From: a virus
IMG/VR virus record: IMGVR_UViG_3300045741_000405
Coordinates: 1 to 62,458 of that record
Reading direction: 5' to 3' (one strand)
DNA length: 62,458 nucleotides
Part shown: piece by piece, positions 43,331 to 51,774 of the stretch
Numbering within the stretch: position 1 is the stretch's first letter
How the letters are laid out: every line of letters starts with the position of its first letter
Made by a program: the position numbers and the translations under genes
The notes under the pieces: model-generated
The model's input: the letters and a program-made list of their open reading frames with translations, nothing else
The model's database searches: none
What the model was told of the DNA's origin: nothing

Positions 43331-43549
43331 ATGATTACCGTGACGATGGGTAAGGTCATTATCTCAATCAATGGGAACTCCACAGAAGTCACTGTGGAAG
43401 AGGCCAGGGATCTTTTGAAGCAACTCAAAGAGCATTTTGAGATTCACAAGCCTAATCCATTCATCCCCTACCGAGAGAAAGATCACCCACTCCCATCCAT
43501 AGCTCCCTATACTGGACCTGAGATAACACCGTATTTCAAGCACAGTTAA
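43331..43549 (+). CDS. Small hypothetical protein, 72 aa
   Basis: GGAGGTG precedes the ATG. A beta-hairpin-like N terminus (MITVTMGKVIISINGNSTEV) and a helix are followed by a Pro-rich tail. No family is recognised. It ends just before the AT-rich promoter region. Confidence 0.6.
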   Translation: MITVTMGKVIISINGNSTEVTVEEARDLLKQLKEHFEIHKPNPFIPYREKDHPLPSIAPYTGPEITPYFKHS

Positions 43550-43595
43550 AATTTTTTAAAATTTTAGTTGTAAAGGTTTTTATTTGTGATAGAGT
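43548..43595 (+). promoter_or_regulatory. Promoter for the regulator/ParB/replication operon
   Basis: An AT-rich element (AAATTTTTTAAAATTTTAG) is followed by TTGTAA (43568-43573), a 16-base spacer and TAGAGT (43590-43595). The sequence ATTTTAGTTG at 43561-43570 recurs exactly at 59941-59950, at the same distance before the next promoter's -10, so the two probably share control. Confidence 0.6.
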
Positions 43596-43641
43596 ACAGC
43601 AATAGAAATGAGGTGCTTCATGGAGCAGACAGGAGGTGTTC

Positions 43642-43977
43642 ATGAAAAAGGAAATTCTGAACTTGGACGAGGAGGACGCGAAGATTCCAACTGATGCAGA
43701 GGGATCGGAAGCGATTCGAAGAATTGGTGAACTGCTTTATGCCGCACGGATGGCTAAGAAGCTCCGTCTGAAAGATGTTTCTAAGGATCTGGAAATCCCT
43801 TCTTCGGCCCTTTCCAACCTCGAAAGCGGCGTAGCGGCTCCGACATTTACCGTTGTTCGACGTATCGGGGATTACCTCGGAGTAGACCAAAAGGTGATCC
43901 AGGATTTATACATCGCATTTAAGGTCTATCGTGTACGGAAGAAATACGAGATTCTTGGGAATCTTAAGAAGGAGTAG
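43642..43977 (+). CDS. XRE-family transcription regulator
   Basis: Residues 25-85 form a Cro/C1-type helix-turn-helix (LLYAARMAKKLRLKDVSKDL, then SALSNLESGVAAPTF). The ATG at 43642 has a perfect AGGAGGTG upstream. A GTG at 43636 lies inside that site. The N terminus is MKKEILNLDEED, shared with two other proteins here. As first gene of the replication operon it is the best candidate for the lysis-lysogeny or early-late repressor. Confidence 0.82.
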   Translation: MKKEILNLDEEDAKIPTDAEGSEAIRRIGELLYAARMAKKLRLKDVSKDLEIPSSALSNLESGVAAPTFTVVRRIGDYLGVDQKVIQDLYIAFKVYRVRKKYEILGNLKKE

Positions 43978-43980
43978 TAT

Positions 43981-44862
43981 ATGTCAGATGATCTCGGGAT
44001 CGATGAGGCTCTTGCGGATTTGAAAGTTGGGGATGATACTTCGACCAAGGTTATGGATATCCCGCTGAAAAGTCTTCAGCTCGAAAACCTTGATCGCAAT
44101 AAGACGGAGTTCAGCGGCGAGAAGCAGCAAGAATTGATTGATTCAATCCAGGCCCAAGGATTGATCTCACCAATTGTGGTTCATGAGCTTGAGGAGAAGC
44201 CGGGAACCTATCGGGTCATTGCCGGCAAGCGGCGCGTGATGGCCTATAAGAAACTCAAGCGTGAAGCCATTCCAGCCATCATTCGAAATGTCTCCGGTGA
44301 GTTCGATTTCCAGTCTCAGGTGATTCTGGATAACGTGGTCCGAACCCAGCCGGATGTGGGCAAGTATGTTCCCATCATTAAGGAATGGCTTGAGACCGGC
44401 GTTTGCAAGTCTCAGGAGGAAGCAGCGAAGAAACTCGGGCTATCTCAGTCTTGGGTTTCCAAAATGCTTCGCTATGAAGAATTGCCGGATGAAGTGAAGG
44501 CAGGTATCAAGCCGGCAAATCTTCCTTCTTCCGACGAAATCGAGGGGGCTTCACCTGAAGAAATCGTTAAAAAGGTTTCCGATAAAATCTATACCAAGCT
44601 GCCTTCGGAATATCTTAAGCCTTCTGAGGGTGATGCCGTCCCACTCAAAGTCCATGTCTCGAAGAAAGCGATTAGACTTCAGGTGGAGATTGCTTTCTCT
44701 GAACTCAAAGACAAGTCTATTTCCCAGCAGATTGCCGCTCATCTTGAACGGATTGGGGAAAAGGAATTGTTCTCGAATATCAAGAAATTCAAGAACATGG
44801 AGTTCTCTAATAAGGTGAACGGCAAAGACACTGAATCTACCGATAAGGCTAATGGGGACTAA
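43981..44862 (+). CDS. parB: ParB/Spo0J-like DNA-binding protein
   Basis: An N-terminal ParB domain shows IPLKSLQLENLDRNKTEF, GLISPIVVHEL and AGKRRVMAYKKL, the last replacing the usual GERR box. A helix-turn-helix follows (SQEEAAKKLGLSQSWVSKML, about residues 140-160), and the C terminus is helical. There is no ParA nearby. ParB proteins bind 16-bp palindromes, and the genome's repeated 16-18-bp palindrome is a candidate site (inference). It overlaps the next gene by 11 bases. Confidence 0.8.
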   Translation: MSDDLGIDEALADLKVGDDTSTKVMDIPLKSLQLENLDRNKTEFSGEKQQELIDSIQAQGLISPIVVHELEEKPGTYRVIAGKRRVMAYKKLKREAIPAIIRNVSGEFDFQSQVILDNVVRTQPDVGKYVPIIKEWLETGVCKSQEEAAKKLGLSQSWVSKMLRYEELPDEVKAGIKPANLPSSDEIEGASPEEIVKKVSDKIYTKLPSEYLKPSEGDAVPLKVHVSKKAIRLQVEIAFSELKDKSISQQIAAHLERIGEKELFSNIKKFKNMEFSNKVNGKDTESTDKANGD

Positions 44863-45259
44863 TTCGATCGATTGGGGTCTTTTGTATAAGAGGTTGGGGG
44901 AATTCCAAGAGAAGCTCGTTATTCCTGGGAATACCCCAGCCTCTTTTCAGCGTTCACTTGATTCCGCATACTACGTTCAGCAGCAGGTTACAATTGCGCA
45001 TAACCTTCTTTTACAAAAACGGGCCGATGTCGAAAGTAATCTCCTCGGTCTTAGAACTGAGGCTAAACTTCATTCGAGCGGGTTTAACATTGAAAACGGA
45101 ATCCATACTAAAATCTCTGAAGCAGCAGCATTTATTGTCCAATGTGAGGCACTCATACTTTGCATGAACAAAGTCCTTGCTGCCTGTAAGGATCTCCGTA
45201 ATGACGTTTCAAAAAGGGTAAAGCTCATGGAACTTGAGCGAGTATTCGAAAAGGATTAA
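44852..45259 (+). CDS. Helical protein next to the SSB-like gene, 135 aa
   Basis: This is an almost entirely helical protein with heptad-like leucines and no recognised domain. A palindrome variant (44919-44933) is read in frame as VIPGNT near residue 25. It sits between ParB-like and SSB-like genes, so a recombination or replication accessory role is plausible. Confidence 0.6.
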   Translation: MGTNSIDWGLLYKRLGEFQEKLVIPGNTPASFQRSLDSAYYVQQQVTIAHNLLLQKRADVESNLLGLRTEAKLHSSGFNIENGIHTKISEAAAFIVQCEALILCMNKVLAACKDLRNDVSKRVKLMELERVFEKD

Positions 45260-45261
45260 CA

Positions 45262-46026
45262 ATGGCAGAATTCGATTGGAACTCCGAAGAATTTCAGAGG
45301 CAGACTACCAAAGAGATTGGTTGGTATAAGTGTTTGGCAGGTTTTAAGGATATTATTCGAATCATTTCTAAACCTCATGCGATCATGCGGCACAATTGGG
45401 GAACGAATAATAGCTTTCAAACTTCCCTTTGTTCCAAGGAGAAGTATGGATCTTGTCCAGTTTGCTCTATGCTCGCAAAGGATCCCAATCACAAATACCA
45501 AAAGGTATATTCGGCAGCAGTTCTTCATATCCTCCGAAAACCGAATGCCGGTAAAGCTGAAGTGATCGGGAAACTCCTCGCCTGGAGATTTGGAGATGAC
45601 AAGAAGAACGCTATCCTCGAACAGCATTCCATTCTGGCGATGACCGGTAAAACGATTTTCGATGCTGACCTTCAGATCGCCGTAGATCCCTCACACAAAG
45701 AGGGTGAGAAGATGCAGAAGCTCCTTATCAATCGATTGGATGAGAATGTCCTTCCCAAGTTCCAGGCAAGTAAGGAACACAAAGCGCATTTTGCGGAACA
45801 AATGTCCGAAGAGAACTTGAAGAAGATTCTTGCCAAATTCTATCCTTCGCCAGATCAGCTTAAAGCGTCGGTGAAGGATTTGGTAGATGACGCGGCAGCT
45901 TCATTTGATCCAGCCGATATGGACTCCCTTGTTGAGGAATCCAAACCAACGAAAAAAGTAAAATCAGCGCCGGTTATCGAAGAAGAGACTGAAGATGACG
46001 ATTCGCTCGCAGATCTCCTGAAGTGA
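45262..46026 (+). CDS. Probable single-stranded DNA-binding protein
   Basis: A Cys site (CSKEKYGSCPVCSM, about residues 54-67) lies within a beta-rich N-terminal half, and the C-terminal tail is strongly acidic (EEETEDDDSLADLLK). This is the layout of T4 gp32-like phage SSBs. The neighbours (nuclease, RecA-like, polymerase) fit. The TGA shares its A with the palindrome at 46026. Confidence 0.65.
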   Translation: MAEFDWNSEEFQRQTTKEIGWYKCLAGFKDIIRIISKPHAIMRHNWGTNNSFQTSLCSKEKYGSCPVCSMLAKDPNHKYQKVYSAAVLHILRKPNAGKAEVIGKLLAWRFGDDKKNAILEQHSILAMTGKTIFDADLQIAVDPSHKEGEKMQKLLINRLDENVLPKFQASKEHKAHFAEQMSEENLKKILAKFYPSPDQLKASVKDLVDDAAASFDPADMDSLVEESKPTKKVKSAPVIEEETEDDDSLADLLK

Positions 46027-46042
46027 TTATTCCTAGGAATAA

Positions 46043-46567
46043 ATGCCCCCAAACAAAACTTGGAAATCCACCGAGTACCAAATTGCAGCCTTACTTGGTG
46101 GAAAACGTACACCTCTATCGGGCTCCAATTCTGGCCACCATACGTCTTCAGACGTTTTAGGTCTCCCAGATCGATTCTACATTGAGATCAAGCGCAGGAA
46201 GGCGTATACGACGTTTTTCACCCCTTATATCGAGCATTTGAAGCGTGGCAGGCATTTCGTTATTCCTGGGACTAACCTAATCTTCTTCTGGCTTTCCCCT
46301 AAAGGAGAGTTTGAGAAGAACCCGTCCTCCTATTTATCTCCGTCGAATCCGAATCGAACCCGTGCTATTAAATCTTTATTTGAGGCAACGCAGAAGTTGG
46401 GGTTACACGAAGGAAGATCAATTCCAATTTTGATTTTCCGAGGTCATTCCATGAAGGGGTTTTTTGTTTTACTCAAGAGGATAGACTTGAAGGAATTTAC
46501 GGAGCTTTTGAATGAAGCCGGGCTTCGACGTGAACAGCTCGCATTGGAGAAGCAATCTTCTTCGTGA
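46043..46567 (+). CDS. PD-(D/E)XK-type nuclease, possible Holliday junction resolvase
   Basis: The early segment GGKRTPLSGSNSGHHTSSDVLGLPDRFYIEIKRRK shows G-S, D and ExK in the order of Holliday-junction resolvase-like nucleases. The protein has 174 residues and a Lys-rich middle. The gene sits before the RecA-like gene, where a resolvase makes sense. The palindrome at 46026-46042 abuts the ATG and supplies AGGA. Confidence 0.65.
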   Translation: MPPNKTWKSTEYQIAALLGGKRTPLSGSNSGHHTSSDVLGLPDRFYIEIKRRKAYTTFFTPYIEHLKRGRHFVIPGTNLIFFWLSPKGEFEKNPSSYLSPSNPNRTRAIKSLFEATQKLGLHEGRSIPILIFRGHSMKGFFVLLKRIDLKEFTELLNEAGLRREQLALEKQSSS

Positions 46568-47312
46568 TTCCTCTTATTGTCGGCTGAAGATTTACGCCCT
46601 TTTATTTTTCCGAGTTAAGCGGGCACATACTGAGATTGCCACACGTTCCCCAGTTCGAAAGCGTTTCTTCGTAGAAGTTTCAAGTAGTAGTATCCACCTA
46701 CCATTCTTTAAAAGAATCTTTCATCTCCTCGATAACCGAATTGTCTGTCATTTTACCTATGGGGCAAAGGGAGTTCCCTATAGGGAGTATACAGCGGTTA
46801 GGGTGGATCTATTTGTCAAAGATTCGAATCGAAAGCAGACGTTCATCGATAAGACAATTTCAATCCCAGCATTTGTTTACAAGCCACTTTTACTTTTATC
46901 TGCCACTGAGGAGCAGCGGATCGTTGGGATTGGGGCTGGGATAACTAAGGCAAGCGATTACCTATATTCGTTAGTTGTTTTTAAGTTCAAGGAATTACCG
47001 GGTCTTTATGCCCTCATGTTTAAATCCACTTGGGATTTTTACTATCGATTATTCCGCCATGAAACGCCGCTCATTGTTCTTGGAAAGAGGACTATTCTTA
47101 GGAATATAAAATGCCATCCAGATCAAAAGGAGAAAGCTTTTCAGAAGCTATTGCTTTCTGCCGCAAACGAGGTCAGTTCCAATCGCACAGTACTTCCATA
47201 CCTAGGGTGCCTACTCAAATCATTGGGATTGATTGGCTCCTTGGAGGGGGGGTACCTAAAGGACGGATTACCGAGATTTCCGGAGAAGAGAATTCTGGCA
47301 AAACTACTTTAG
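46512..47312 (+). CDS. Hypothetical protein overlapping the RecA-like gene
   Basis: The gap between 46567 and 47111 is filled by this open frame, which begins inside the nuclease gene. It has basic and hydrophobic stretches and no recognised family. It runs 200 bases into the RecA-like gene in another frame, which is unusual. A palindrome core (47093-47106) just before the RecA start is read as ILRN. The true 3' end may be near 47100, with a lost stop or a frameshift nearby. Treat the end coordinate as uncertain. Confidence 0.4.
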   Translation: MKPGFDVNSSHWRSNLLRDSSYCRLKIYALLFFRVKRAHTEIATRSPVRKRFFVEVSSSSIHLPFFKRIFHLLDNRIVCHFTYGAKGVPYREYTAVRVDLFVKDSNRKQTFIDKTISIPAFVYKPLLLLSATEEQRIVGIGAGITKASDYLYSLVVFKFKELPGLYALMFKSTWDFYYRLFRHETPLIVLGKRTILRNIKCHPDQKEKAFQKLLLSAANEVSSNRTVLPYLGCLLKSLGLIGSLEGGYLKDGLPRFPEKRILAKLL

Positions 47313-48103
47313 CTGCCGAGATAACGAAAGCATTCCAGCATGAAGAAGAGCGAGTTCTCTATCTCGACTATGAGCATTCAGTTGATTTGGGATTCTTCAA
47401 GAAGATTGGTGTGGAGATTTCCAACGAGGCATATTTCTTATACGAGCAACCATTTTCCCTTGATGAGGGTGTGGAGACAATTCTCAAGCTTGTTAGAACA
47501 GGCGAAATTGGTCTTCTTATAATTGATTCTATAGCGGCGATGGTTCCGAAGCAGGAACTTGAAGGGGAGTTCACGGATCAAACTATTGCGCTACAGGCTC
47601 GGCTGATTAGCCGATTTTGTCGTGATCTTATTGGCCCACTTGGAAGCACGAATACCGCTGCGATATTCATTAATCAGACACGTTCGAAAATAGGTGGGTT
47701 TTCTCCGCAGCCTAATCCGCAGATTACCTGTGGTGGGAATGCCATCAAGTTTTATTCGTCCATTCGATTCACGACCAAACGAATCGAAGCTCCCAAACTT
47801 GGTGGAATTCGATGTCGTGCAACGCTCAAAAAGCAGAAGACTTGTTTCTCAACTCCTATTTCAGTTGAGTACGAGATTACCAAAACTGGAATTGATCATT
47901 ATGGGGCATTGTGTAGAGCCGGTCTTGATACTGGAGTAGTGGTCCAAAAGGGTGGGAAGATTCTTCATGGCGAAACACAGGTTGCTGGCAGTTCCGCTGA
48001 GTTCATAGCGAAGATTGAAGCGGACCAAAAGCTCAGAGCTAAAATCAGTGCTGAAGTGCTTTCTATCTGGAATAAGACGGATCTTTCCATTGTGGAAGAG
48101 TAA
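47111..48103 (+). CDS. RecA/UvsX-like recombinase
   Basis: Walker A is GEENSGKT (about residues 58-65), Walker B is LLIIDSIAAM (about 137-146), and FINQTRSKIG is the L1/L2 region pattern of RecA. The 330-residue length fits. It would catalyse strand invasion during recombination-dependent replication with the neighbouring SSB-like and SNF2 proteins. AGGAA of the palindrome core at 47093 is the ribosome-binding site candidate. Confidence 0.9.
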   Translation: MPSRSKGESFSEAIAFCRKRGQFQSHSTSIPRVPTQIIGIDWLLGGGVPKGRITEISGEENSGKTTLAAEITKAFQHEEERVLYLDYEHSVDLGFFKKIGVEISNEAYFLYEQPFSLDEGVETILKLVRTGEIGLLIIDSIAAMVPKQELEGEFTDQTIALQARLISRFCRDLIGPLGSTNTAAIFINQTRSKIGGFSPQPNPQITCGGNAIKFYSSIRFTTKRIEAPKLGGIRCRATLKKQKTCFSTPISVEYEITKTGIDHYGALCRAGLDTGVVVQKGGKILHGETQVAGSSAEFIAKIEADQKLRAKISAEVLSIWNKTDLSIVEE

Positions 48104-48122
48104 TTATTCCTAGGAATAATCC

Positions 48123-49769
48123 ATGCAGATAGAGGTTCGAAAAAATGGTTTCTGTATTGTCCACGATATTGAGCAGCACCTTATACAAGATGCCGTACTT
48201 GGAAGAATTGGTGGCTCAGTATCCAGATATACTGGATGGAGATGGCTTCCGTATCTCAAGAGTAAGGCTCATGAGTTTATTTTTCGAAGCACGTCAGATA
48301 AGGAAAACCTTCAAAATCTGATCGATAGGCGCAAAAGTGCTGAGATAGTTCACACCGAAAAAATAGAGAGTACAGAGTTGTATTCTGCCGTATCCACAAT
48401 CGCATTGTGGCCGTGGCAGGTATCAGCAGTTGAACTTATTCTTAGGAATAAAATCGCCTATATTTCCTATGACGTTGGGCTTGGAAAAACTTTATCTGCG
48501 ATTACGGCGATTGTTGTTCTCAGGAAAAGACAGGCGATAAAATCATCCCTTATCCTTTGTCCTGCTTCCATTCTGTATCAGTGGAAGGATGAGATACTCA
48601 ACACGATTAAAAGTGAATTTCAGCCAACGATTGAGATTGTCCGTGGATCCAAATCTCAAAGAGAGGATTCCTGGACGAATGAGGCGGATATTTACCTTAC
48701 TACTTATGAGTCTTTCCGTGAGGATCAGACAAGCCATAGGGTAGCGGCAAAGGATAGGATAAATCTCATTGTGCTTGATGAGGCTTGGAAGGTTAAGAAT
48801 TACCAGGCACAGGTTCATGAGGCGATACGATCTTTTGTATCCCCCAAATTGGAGTATCGCATCGCTCTTAACGCTACTCCGATAACGAACAACTATCTGG
48901 ATATCTTTGGGGCATACGCGATTCTTGATCCTCTTTTGTTTATCTCCAGAAAGAACTTCCTTTCTCGTTATGCGGTGTACAAGAAAATCTACATTAGGAA
49001 ATTGCATCGTTCTATTCAATCTTTGGACGGGTATCGGAACACGGAAGAAATAGAACGGCTTGTTTATCCTTCTTTACTGCGGAAAAACTCCGAATCAATT
49101 GGAAGAGAACTTCCATCTATTTTGGTTGTGCCATATTGGGTGGAATTGAATGCCAAACAGCGGAAGGACTACGATTTATTAAAGTCCAATATGCTTTTAA
49201 ATCCCCTTGAGAAATGCACAGCAGCGAGATTGGTATGCTTGGATTTAGCGGCTGTTGTGACGTCTGCGAAGTATCTTGTTTTACTGGATATTTTGAAAGA
49301 GGTTTTGCAGGGGCGTAAAGCGGTTATTTTCTCGGAGTCTGCAAGGTATGTTGAAGTACTAAAATCAGAGGTAGGTAAGCAGGGGTATCTCGCTCTGTCC
49401 ATTACTGGGAGTGATTCTGCACAGGACCGAATGGTATCAGTGGACAAGTTCAATCAATCTTCGCAGCTTTTATTCACGACAAGGGCTGGGGAAGCTGGGC
49501 TAAATCTTCAAGCAGCGGACTATGTGATCAACATGGATTTGCCTTGGACACCTTCTTCCCTTAAGCAACGTGTTGGAAGAGTACGTCCATTTCTTGGTGG
49601 TTCTTCTAGGGCCATCACTGTGATCAATGTCCTTACTCGTGATACGATTGAGGAGAGAATTATTGAGATTATCAGAGCTAAACGGCAGATGATTTCGAAT
49701 TTCTTCAATCAACCGGAAGATGATTTGGTTGGTGAGTTCAATCCGAATAATCTTGTGAAGATGCTTTAA
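48123..49769 (+). CDS. SNF2-type SF2 helicase or translocase
   Basis: Motif I is YDVGLGKT (about 116-123), motif Ia is ILCPASILYQW, motif II is DEAW (about 218-221) and motif III is LNATPITN. Motifs V and VI are GEAGLNLQAADYVINMDLPW and QRVGRVRP. A palindrome (48436-48451) is read as LILRNK only a few residues before motif I. The order between recA-like and polymerase genes suggests replication fork remodelling. The palindrome at 48103-48120 gives AGGA before the ATG. Confidence 0.9.
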   Translation: MQIEVRKNGFCIVHDIEQHLIQDAVLGRIGGSVSRYTGWRWLPYLKSKAHEFIFRSTSDKENLQNLIDRRKSAEIVHTEKIESTELYSAVSTIALWPWQVSAVELILRNKIAYISYDVGLGKTLSAITAIVVLRKRQAIKSSLILCPASILYQWKDEILNTIKSEFQPTIEIVRGSKSQREDSWTNEADIYLTTYESFREDQTSHRVAAKDRINLIVLDEAWKVKNYQAQVHEAIRSFVSPKLEYRIALNATPITNNYLDIFGAYAILDPLLFISRKNFLSRYAVYKKIYIRKLHRSIQSLDGYRNTEEIERLVYPSLLRKNSESIGRELPSILVVPYWVELNAKQRKDYDLLKSNMLLNPLEKCTAARLVCLDLAAVVTSAKYLVLLDILKEVLQGRKAVIFSESARYVEVLKSEVGKQGYLALSITGSDSAQDRMVSVDKFNQSSQLLFTTRAGEAGLNLQAADYVINMDLPWTPSSLKQRVGRVRPFLGGSSRAITVINVLTRDTIEERIIEIIRAKRQMISNFFNQPEDDLVGEFNPNNLVKML

Positions 49770-49785
49770 TTCTTAGGAATAATTG

Positions 49786-51774
49786 ATGAAGCATATTCAT
49801 GTCACGATTCAAGATTCGAACAGTTTGAAGCAGGAATTTGAGCTTCTTTCCAAACGTCGAAGTATTGGGTTTGATGTGGAGACCACGGGTCTTGATTGGT
49901 GGTCCAAGGATTCCAAGATTGTTGGATATGGATTGGGGTTCATTCAGGATAAAGAAACCATTCGGACTATTTACATTCCAGTTGGGTTAGATAAATCTTG
50001 GGTGAGTTTTGATGAAAAGCATACATCTGACCTTCTCAGACCAATTCTTTCAGATGAGAGCACAGCTAAGTTTGGAGCGAATATTAAATTCGATTCCCAC
50101 TTTGCTCGTAAATACGGTACAAAAATTAGTGCAGCTCATGACGTTCAGGCCATGGCTCGATTGGTTAGGTCCGGGTTTCATAGAGTAGGTTTAGAGGAGC
50201 TAATTAAGAATGAGTTCCAAGGAAGCCATGGTACATGGCAGGAACTAAAAACGTGGGGTAGGGAAAACGATATTCGAATAACGGACGGGGAAGTCGATCC
50301 AGGGGCATATGCAAAAGTAGATCCAAAGGTTCTCGGTAGGTATTGTGGGGAAGACGTTTATTGGACTCTACGTCTGGCATTTAGATACCTGAAGGATCTT
50401 CGTTCTGACCCGAGATTGTGGAGTCTTTATAAGAATGTTGAGCAGCCATTGATTCGATGCACGGAATCAATGGAGCATGAAGGGATCAGAATCGATCGAG
50501 GATATCTACAGTCTTGTAGAGAACGTCTTCTTCCTTTGGAAGAAAAGAATGAGAAACGGATTTATGATTTAGCGGGAAAGAGATTCAATATTAACTCGGT
50601 GAAACAGATAACAGAAATACTTCTTCCAATGGGTGTGGTTCCGCAGTTGCGAAGAAGAAAACGAAAAGACGGGTCTACGATCGAAACCCCAACGGTCGAT
50701 AAGAAATGTTTGGACAGCTATAGGAATCTCCCGATCATAGAAGCGATTCTTGAGTACAAAGGGATCAAGAAGCTCTTATCCACCTATGTAAACCCGCTTC
50801 TTGATCAGAACTCAGAGATCATTCATGCGTCAATAAAGCCGGAAGCGGCAAGGACGGGAAGGCTATCAGCGGTAAATCCGAATTTGATGAACCTTCCGAA
50901 TGTGGATGAATCTCTTCCTTCTTATAAGCGGGAGAATTCGATTCGAAGGGCAATTATTCCTAGGAATAATGGGTTTCAGGATGGGGTTTACCACGAGAAC
51001 GTCCTTCTTTCTGTTGATATGAAACAGATTGAGTATCGGTTACTGGCACATTTCTCAGAGGATCCAGCGCTTATCGAGGTATTTAAGAAAGGGCAAGATT
51101 TCCATGCGTATGTTGCCGGCCAGTTATTTGATGTTCCAGGTGATAAATTGGATAAGCACCAAAGATCCATTGGAAAGAAATTTAATTTCGCTCAACTTTA
51201 CGGGAGTAGTCTTGCTCATCTTGCTGAGCAGTGCGGAATCACGATTAAGAGAGCTGAAGGAATTGACAAGCAATATCGGGATCGTTTCCCTAGCATCATA
51301 CAATTTAAGCAAAGAACAGAATGCCAGTGTGTCAAAGAAGGAGGAGTGAGAAATGCTTTCGGTCGATTCAGAGCCCTTCCAAATTCCCTCAGTTACCGCG
51401 CAGTTAACACGCTTATCCAAGGAACTGCGGCAGATCTTTTCAAAATCGCAATCATCCGAGTTACAGAATCTCTTCAAGATAAGAATTCAAGGCTTTTATT
51501 TCCGGTCCATGATGAGCTTGTGATTAATTGGGATTTAACAGATGGGGATATTGTTTCTCCGATCATTAAGGCCATGACGATTTTTGAAACGAAGGGGGTT
51601 TCATTATTTCGCGTACCTTTGGATGTGGATGTAGCTATTTGCAGGAGTAATTGGGAAGAGCAAGAGGATTTGGATATCGAAGTGATTACGCAGGCTCATT
51701 TCGATAGGGTATCCAATGAAGAAGAAAAGATGCGAAAAATGTCTCGGGACAAAACATGTCCGAGTTGGGGATAG
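49786..51774 (+). CDS. polA: Family A DNA polymerase with 3'-5' exonuclease
   Basis: Exonuclease motifs are FDVETTGLDWW, NIKFDSHFA and YCGEDVYWTL. Polymerase motif A is VDMKQIEYR, motif B is GKKFNFAQLYG, and motif C is VHDELVI. There is no 5'-3' exonuclease domain. A full palindrome (50953-50970) encodes IIPRNN exactly where family A enzymes have an FIPREG-like loop, so it replaces rather than adds sequence. The ATG at 49786 is preferred to the TTG at 49783. AGGAA of the palindrome at 49768 is eight bases away. Confidence 0.93.
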   Translation: MKHIHVTIQDSNSLKQEFELLSKRRSIGFDVETTGLDWWSKDSKIVGYGLGFIQDKETIRTIYIPVGLDKSWVSFDEKHTSDLLRPILSDESTAKFGANIKFDSHFARKYGTKISAAHDVQAMARLVRSGFHRVGLEELIKNEFQGSHGTWQELKTWGRENDIRITDGEVDPGAYAKVDPKVLGRYCGEDVYWTLRLAFRYLKDLRSDPRLWSLYKNVEQPLIRCTESMEHEGIRIDRGYLQSCRERLLPLEEKNEKRIYDLAGKRFNINSVKQITEILLPMGVVPQLRRRKRKDGSTIETPTVDKKCLDSYRNLPIIEAILEYKGIKKLLSTYVNPLLDQNSEIIHASIKPEAARTGRLSAVNPNLMNLPNVDESLPSYKRENSIRRAIIPRNNGFQDGVYHENVLLSVDMKQIEYRLLAHFSEDPALIEVFKKGQDFHAYVAGQLFDVPGDKLDKHQRSIGKKFNFAQLYGSSLAHLAEQCGITIKRAEGIDKQYRDRFPSIIQFKQRTECQCVKEGGVRNAFGRFRALPNSLSYRAVNTLIQGTAADLFKIAIIRVTESLQDKNSRLLFPVHDELVINWDLTDGDIVSPIIKAMTIFETKGVSLFRVPLDVDVAICRSNWEEQEDLDIEVITQAHFDRVSNEEEKMRKMSRDKTCPSWG

